This document shows, in pieces, positions 12,587 through 16,110 of a stretch of DNA of 16,110 nt. Within the stretch, counting starts at the first letter, position 1, and the number at the start of each line of letters is the position of its first letter. The translations under genes and the position numbers were made by a program. This DNA is from Neisseria perflava (GTDB lineage: Bacteria > Pseudomonadota > Gammaproteobacteria > Burkholderiales > Neisseriaceae), in NCBI RefSeq assembly GCF_024170405.1, contig NZ_JALJYC010000036.1, positions 1 to 16,110 of the forward strand, read 5' to 3'. A model generated the notes under the pieces. It saw only the letters and a program-made list of their open reading frames with translations. It did not search any database and was not told the DNA's origin.

Positions 12587-13303
12587 ATGAAATCCGACTT
12601 AATCAAACAGCAGGCGCACCGCGCCATTCAAAAATATCTGGGCTATGAATTCCTCAATCCCGAGCTGCTGCGCCAAGCGCTGACCCACCGCAGTTTCCAT
12701 GCCAAAAACAACGAGCGTTTCGAGTTTGTTGGCGATGCGATTTTGAATTATACCGTAGCAAAAATGCTGTTTGACGCGTTTCCGAAGCTGACCGAGGGCG
12801 AGCTGTCGCGCTTGCGTGCCAATTTGGTGAACGAGGGCGTGTTGGCGGAAATCGCTCTGGAAATGAACGTCGGCGACGGCCTGTATTTGGGCACGGGCGA
12901 ATTGAAAAGCGGCGGTTTCAGACGGCCTTCGATTCTGGCCGACGCAATGGAGGCGATGTTTGCCGCCGTCAGCTTTGACAGCGATTTCAATGCGGCGGAA
13001 AAAGTCGTGCGTCATCTGTTTGCCGGGCGCGTGAAATGCGTGGATTTTAAAAATCAGGGCAAAGACAACAAAACCTCTTTGCAGGAGGCGTTGCAGGCGC
13101 GGCGTTGGGCATTGCCGAAATACCGTATCGAAGAGCAAATCGGCCATGCCAACGACAGCCGTTTTGTCATTTCCTGCGATTTGGGCGAATTGGGCTTTAT
13201 CTGCACCGCCGAGGGCGTCAGCCGCAAAGTGGCCGAGCAGGACGCGGCTAAAATCGCGCTGGCGTGGCTGGAGCAGCACCATCCGATGAAGCGTAAGAAA
13301 TAG
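12587..13303 (+). CDS. rnc: ribonuclease III
   Basis: RNase III cuts double-stranded RNA, including rRNA precursors and structured mRNA. The 238-residue protein has the N-terminal catalytic domain with the signature NERFEFVGDAIL (Glu46, Asp50) and the second acidic pair Asp119/Glu122 in SILADAMEAMF, then a C-terminal double-stranded-RNA-binding domain (about 163-232, KTSLQEALQARRW, CTAEGVSRKVAEQDAAK). All Mg-binding residues are present. ATG 12587 has only a weak GAAAG site; the frame extends to a TTG at 12575. A DUS at 12917-12928 is read in frame as Phe111-Arg-Arg-Pro114. It is followed by era, as in many bacteria; a lepB neighbour is absent. Confidence 0.97.
   Translation: MKSDLIKQQAHRAIQKYLGYEFLNPELLRQALTHRSFHAKNNERFEFVGDAILNYTVAKMLFDAFPKLTEGELSRLRANLVNEGVLAEIALEMNVGDGLYLGTGELKSGGFRRPSILADAMEAMFAAVSFDSDFNAAEKVVRHLFAGRVKCVDFKNQGKDNKTSLQEALQARRWALPKYRIEEQIGHANDSRFVISCDLGELGFICTAEGVSRKVAEQDAAKIALAWLEQHHPMKRKK
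12917..12928 (-). repeat. DUS inside the rnc coding region
   Basis: TTCAGACGGCCT, a full AG-dialect DUS on the minus strand, falls exactly on codons 111-114 (TTC AGA CGG CCT). It is the only perfect DUS I find within a coding region here. Confidence 0.92.
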
Positions 13304-13314
13304 TTTATTTACAC

Positions 13315-13357
13315 AGGCCGTCTGAACAGCCAAAACCATACTTTTTTCAGACGGCCT
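13315..13357 (+). terminator. DUS-pair hairpin between rnc and era
   Basis: AGGCCGTCTGAA (13315-13326) and TTCAGACGGCCT (13346-13357) form a 12-bp stem in the terminator arm order, but the hairpin is followed by CAAACC rather than T bases. Partial or no termination is likely, which would let era be read from the rnc promoter. Confidence 0.55.
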
Positions 13358-13381
13358 CAAACCATCAAACAGGCAGCAATC

Positions 13382-14311
13382 ATGGATATTGAGACCTTTT
13401 TACACAACGAATCGCAGCGCAGCGCAGGCTACCGCTGCGGTTTTGTCGCCATTGTCGGCCGCCCCAACGTCGGTAAATCCACGCTGATGAACCACCTTAT
13501 CGGTCAGAAAATCAGCATTACCAGCAAAAAAGCGCAAACCACGCGCAACCGCGTAACCGGTATTTATACCGACGATACCGCGCAATTTGTATTTGTGGAC
13601 ACGCCGGGTTTCCAAACCAACCATCGCAATGCGCTCAATGACCGCCTCAATCAAAATGTTACCGAAGCCCTGAGCGGTGTGGATGTGGTGGTGTTTGTGG
13701 TAGAGGCCATGCGTTTTACCGATGCCGACCGCGTGGTCATCAAGCAGCTGCCTAAGCATACGCCAGTGATTTTGGTGGTGAACAAAATCGACAAGGAAAA
13801 AGCTAAAGACAAATATGCGTTGCAGGCTTTTGTGGATGAAGTGTCGCAGGAGTTTGATTTTGCCGGACACGAAGTGGTCAGCGCCAAACACGGTTTGCGC
13901 ATTGCCAACCTGTTGCAGATGTTGAAGCCGTATCTTCCCGAGAGCGTGCCAATGTATCCCGAGGATATGGTTACGGACAAATCCAGCCGTTTTCTGGCGA
14001 TGGAAATCGTGCGCGAAAAACTGTTCCGCTATTTGGGCGAAGAGCTGCCCTATGCCATGAATGTGGAGGTCGAGCAGTTTGAGGAAACGCCGACCGGCAT
14101 GTTAAACATCTACATTGCCGTATTGGTGGATAAAGACAGCCAAAAAGCGATTTTAATCGGCAAGGGTGGCGAACGCCTAAAAAAAATCTCCACCGAAGCG
14201 CGCTTGGATATGGAAAAGCTGTTTGAAGCCAAAGTATTTTTGAAAGTGTGGGTCAAGGTCAAATCCGGTTGGGCAGACGATATCCGTTTCTTAAGGGAAT
14301 TGGGCTTATAA
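13382..14311 (+). CDS. era: GTPase Era
   Basis: Era is an essential GTPase that binds the 3' end of 16S rRNA and helps small-subunit assembly. The 309-residue protein has G1 GRPNVGKST (26-34), the switch region with TTRNRVTGI (53-61), G3 DTPG (73-76), G4 NKID (134-137) and a SAK G5-like motif, then a C-terminal KH domain with IGKGGERLKKI (259-269). Length is normal. The start at 13382 has only a weak CAGGCAG site, 9 bases ahead. It lies 78 bases after rnc; the pairing of an rRNA-processing nuclease with an assembly GTPase is common in bacteria. A long perfect hairpin ends it. Confidence 0.98.
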   Translation: MDIETFLHNESQRSAGYRCGFVAIVGRPNVGKSTLMNHLIGQKISITSKKAQTTRNRVTGIYTDDTAQFVFVDTPGFQTNHRNALNDRLNQNVTEALSGVDVVVFVVEAMRFTDADRVVIKQLPKHTPVILVVNKIDKEKAKDKYALQAFVDEVSQEFDFAGHEVVSAKHGLRIANLLQMLKPYLPESVPMYPEDMVTDKSSRFLAMEIVREKLFRYLGEELPYAMNVEVEQFEETPTGMLNIYIAVLVDKDSQKAILIGKGGERLKKISTEARLDMEKLFEAKVFLKVWVKVKSGWADDIRFLRELGL

Positions 14312-14329
14312 GGCGTTTCCCAAGATTAA

Positions 14330-14379
14330 ACAAGGCCGTCTGAAAAACAGGAAACATTCTGTTTTTCAGACGGCCTTGT
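14330..14379. terminator. DUS-pair terminator after era
   Basis: DUS copies at 14333-14344 and 14365-14376 extend to a perfect 21-bp stem (14330-14350 with 14359-14379) and an 8-base loop. The sequence after it, CCGTTTTG, is modestly T-rich. It should stop era and could act for coaBC from the other side. Confidence 0.8.
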
Positions 14380-14421
14380 CCGTTTTGTATAGCTAATAAA
14401 CTTTGAAATGCATACAAACAT

Positions 14422-14479
14422 CAGGTGGCTGAGCATAGTCGAAGCCATGTCTGCGGCTTCGACTATGCTCAGCCACCTG
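14422..14479. repeat. perfect 25-bp inverted repeat
   Basis: Arms at 14422-14446 (starting CAGGTGGCTGAGCATAG) and 14455-14479 are perfect complements around an 8-base loop, ATGTCTGC. With one bulged T the pairing continues into ACAT/ATGT outside. There is no T run and no DUS in it. The arm motif CTGAG-C-TAGTCGAAG is like a palindromic element I recall seeing scattered in intergenic DNA of diverse bacteria, but I cannot name a characterised family. Confidence 0.9.
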
Positions 14480-14502
14480 TATGTAAAATATAACTTCTTA
14501 GC

Positions 14503-14610
14503 TATAGTCGTTTCACTTTAGCCTGATACAGCGTTGCTGCGCCTTGCCGTACTATTTGTACTGCCCGCGGCTTTTTCTGCTTTGTCTCAAACTAAATTGA
14601 AACGGCTATA
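14503..14610. mobile_element. Correia-like miniature element (short form)
   Basis: The 108-base stretch is bounded by inverted repeats that begin TATAG: TATAGTCGTTTCACTTTAG on the left (14503-14521) against the complement of CTAAATTGAAACGGCTATA on the right (14592-14610), two mismatches in 19. The core has CCGTACTATTTGTACTG (14547-14563) followed by C-GCGGCTT, and ACAGCGTTGCTGCGCCTTG, all close to the neisserial Correia element (NEMIS/CREE), whose short form is about this size and inserts at TA. The outer TIR bases differ from the classical TATAGTGGATTAAA. Its right edge is 2 bases from the coaBC stop. It encodes no protein. Confidence 0.8.
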
Positions 14611-14612
14611 CT

Positions 14613-15794
14613 TTACAGCAACTGCGCCAAGCGTTTCACAATCTCTTCCGCCGCCTGCTGTTTGCTGCTTTCGGCAAATGAAGTTTCCTGTTTGTCATCA
14701 ATAATGGTAATTTGATTGGTGGCTTTCCCCATCGCCTGCGATACCTGGTTGGCGACTAACATCGGAATATTTTTGCGCAGCCGTTTGGCGCGGGCATATT
14801 CCAATACGTTTTCACTTTCGGCCGCAAAACCGACGCAAAACGGCGGATTCGGCAAGGCGGCAACCGAGGCCAAAATATCGGGATTTTCTGCCAATTCAAT
14901 CACGGGCGGCGTTCCCGTACCGTCTTTTTTCAGTTTTTGGGTGCTGCTGTTTTTGATTTTATAGTCGGCAACAGCAGCCACGGAAATAAATACGTCTTGT
15001 TGCGCAATATGACGGTGTACCGCATGATACATAGCTTCCGCGCTGACAGCCTGTTCGGTCAGAAACAGACCTGCGGGCAAGGCCGTTTGAATTTGTCCGT
15101 AAACCAGCGTAACCTGTGCACCGGCCATACGGCAGGCGCGCGCCAAGGCCATGCCCATCTGTCCGCTGGAAATATTGGTAATCCCGCGCACCGGATCGAT
15201 GGCTTCAAAAGTCGCACCGGCAGTAATTAAGACTTTTTTGCCGTTTAATACTTTAGGTGTCCATAAATCAGGCAGTAAATCTGCCAATTCTGCCGCTTCC
15301 AATATCCTGCCAACGCCTACTTCGCCACATGCCTGTTCACCGCTGGCCGGCTGGAAGACGGTAATGCCGTCAGCAGCAAGCTGCCGCATATTGCGTTGGT
15401 TGGCCGGATTGAACCACATTTCCACATTCATGGCAGGTGCCACCGCGAGCGGACACGTACGCGCCGCCGCCAAATTGGTCAGCAGGTTGTCCGAGATTCC
15501 GTTGGCGATTTTTGCCAGCGTATTGGCAGTAGCCGGTGCAATCAAAAACACATCGGCCTTCCGCGTCAGATTGATATGCGCCATACCGTTACCGCCAGAT
15601 TCGCCGCTGTGGGTATCCGATAACACCGGATTGCCGCTTAAAGCCTGGAAAGTCAGAGGCGAAACAAATTCCGCCGCCGCACGGCTCATGGCTACGGTAA
15701 CCGAATGCCCCTGCTTTTTCAACAAGCGGACAAGTTCGCAGGATTTGTAGGCGGCAATACCGCCGCTGACGCCGAGGAGGATGTGTTTACTCAT
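14613..15794 (-). CDS. coaBC: bifunctional CoaBC (phosphopantothenoylcysteine synthetase/decarboxylase)
   Basis: This 393-residue two-domain enzyme makes 4'-phosphopantetheine for coenzyme A: the C-terminal CoaB part joins phosphopantothenate and cysteine with CTP, and the N-terminal CoaC flavoprotein part decarboxylates the product. CoaC motifs are GVSGGIAAYKSCELVR (8-23), the catalytic His73 in MAHINL, PAMNVEMW with Asn123, and the substrate-clamp ACGEVGVGRI with Cys156. CoaB shows KVLITAGATFEAIDPVR and TNISSGQMG with Asn207, then AAVADYKIKN and a Lys-rich loop. Start ATG 15794 matches the usual N-terminus; its ribosome binding site is poor. Further in-frame codons reach 15863 only by a TTG. 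The 3' end abuts a Correia-like element. Confidence 0.97.
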   Translation of the reverse strand: MSKHILLGVSGGIAAYKSCELVRLLKKQGHSVTVAMSRAAAEFVSPLTFQALSGNPVLSDTHSGESGGNGMAHINLTRKADVFLIAPATANTLAKIANGISDNLLTNLAAARTCPLAVAPAMNVEMWFNPANQRNMRQLAADGITVFQPASGEQACGEVGVGRILEAAELADLLPDLWTPKVLNGKKVLITAGATFEAIDPVRGITNISSGQMGMALARACRMAGAQVTLVYGQIQTALPAGLFLTEQAVSAEAMYHAVHRHIAQQDVFISVAAVADYKIKNSSTQKLKKDGTGTPPVIELAENPDILASVAALPNPPFCVGFAAESENVLEYARAKRLRKNIPMLVANQVSQAMGKATNQITIIDDKQETSFAESSKQQAAEEIVKRLAQLL

Positions 15795-15843
15795 AAGATG
15801 ACAATTAGAATCTGTATTGTGTGGGGAGAGAAAGATGAAATTG

Positions 15844-15852
15844 AATATAGCA
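15844..15852 (-). promoter_or_regulatory. coaBC: candidate extended -10 promoter of coaBC
   Basis: On the minus strand TGCTATATT is an extended -10 match about 50 bases ahead of the coaBC start; TGATTT lies 17 bases further upstream as a poor -35 box. It is the best candidate in the AT-rich leader. Confidence 0.35.
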
Positions 15853-15921
15853 TGAATCAGCAAATAAAATCAGAAGAATTAAATTCTATATACTGCATGG
15901 ACATACTAAAAATGAGGCATG

Positions 15922-15955
15922 AGGCTGTCTGAAACGATAAGATTTCAGACGGCCT
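15922..15955. repeat. DUS pair with one variant copy
   Basis: AGGCTGTCTGAA (15922-15933, C changed to T at the fifth base) pairs with the intact TTCAGACGGCCT (15944-15955) through a G-U pair, giving a 13-bp stem with an 8-base loop. It is the terminator arm order; the following TTAAGG is not a T run. Confidence 0.75.
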
Positions 15956-16075
15956 TAAGGTTTGTTGAGCGGGTTAGGCTAGTATTTGAGTATTGCGGGC
16001 AAAAAGTTTAGAAAAAAAATTCTCAAATAAAACAGAGTAGTGTTAAATTTTTGTGAAGTTTTTAGTGTTTTTGAG

Positions 16076-16104
16076 TTGACGGGTTTTGGTGGTGGGGGTA
16101 TAGT
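16076..16104 (+). promoter_or_regulatory. strong sigma70-like promoter pointing out of the window
   Basis: TTGACG (16076-16081) and TATAGT (16099-16104) are separated by exactly 17 bases, and the 60 bases ahead are rich in A and T, like an UP element. It is the strongest promoter match in the window, and no gene begins before the window ends. A stable RNA or another highly expressed gene downstream is possible. Confidence 0.65.
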
Positions 16105-16110
16105 TCGGTT

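Larger units (their letters stand above)
15795..16110. other. 316-base gene-free region upstream of coaBC
   Basis: This stretch holds the coaBC leader and its candidate promoter, a DUS pair at 15922-15955, an AT-rich run with A8 near 16011-16020, and a strong rightward promoter at 16076-16104. I see no credible coding frame; the short frames here are AT-rich and lack ribosome binding sites. Confidence 0.6.

Noticed and set aside
12599..13360. 253-residue minus-strand frame across rnc
   Set aside because: It is antisense to rnc and has no recognisable motif. RNase III catalytic and RNA-binding residues prove the plus strand is coding.
14422..14610. Side-by-side palindromes as a CRISPR or two-unit array
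   Set aside because: The 25-bp repeat and the Correia-like element share no repeat sequence and there are no regularly spaced direct repeats.

Overview
The window looks like chromosomal DNA from a Neisseria species. About two dozen copies of the neisserial DNA uptake sequence (DUS) are present, nearly all as the 12-mer AGGCCGTCTGAA (the AG dialect, typical of commensal Neisseria) rather than ATGCCGTCTGAA of the meningococcus and gonococcus. A Correia-like miniature element, a neisserial-type porin and the local gene orders (lpdA-sucC-sucD, ribH-nusB, rnc-era) agree with this. I cannot fix the species. No tRNA, rRNA, CRISPR array, prophage or complete insertion sequence is visible.

Layout. 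1-634: a doubtful 40-codon ORF, a small lipoprotein gene and single DUS copies. 635-4684: 2-oxoglutarate/succinate block of the TCA cycle on the plus strand: lpdA (E3), a small membrane protein of unknown function, then sucC and sucD. 4922-6150: a three-gene envelope cluster (YqjD/ElaB-type DUF883 protein, YqjE/holin-like protein, small third protein) behind a good sigma70-like promoter. 6313-7431: outer-membrane porin, converging on cueR (7486-7896, minus) across a textbook bidirectional terminator. 8029-8640 (minus): exported CNP1-like protein, divergent from a TusA-family protein (8752-8976) followed by a lipoprotein gene and pyrC (to 10717). 10823-12369 (minus): nusB, ribH and an Imm33/DUF2185 protein. 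12587-14311: rnc and era. 14613-15794 (minus): coaBC. The window ends in a strong promoter-like sequence at 16076-16104 that fires out of the window.

How it works together. Most genes are housekeeping: energy metabolism (lpdA, sucCD), pyrimidine, flavin and coenzyme A synthesis (pyrC, ribH, coaBC), transcription antitermination (nusB), and RNA processing and ribosome assembly (rnc, era). The envelope is represented by the porin, two lipoproteins, the DUF883/holin cluster and the CNP1-like protein. Operon ends are marked mainly by paired, inverted DUS that form terminator-like hairpins. A reversed arrangement of the pair, without a following T run, is found only between same-strand genes.

I see no convincing new multi-gene system. 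The points most worth a second look are non-coding: a perfect 25-bp inverted repeat and a Correia-like 108-bp element lying side by side between era and coaBC; a DUS read exactly in frame as Phe-Arg-Arg-Pro inside a conserved RNase III motif; the two orientations of DUS pairs; and an unusually long hairpin inside the DUF883/holin cluster. Among proteins, the repeat-bearing DUF883 protein with its unknown third partner and the orphan Imm33-like protein stand out.
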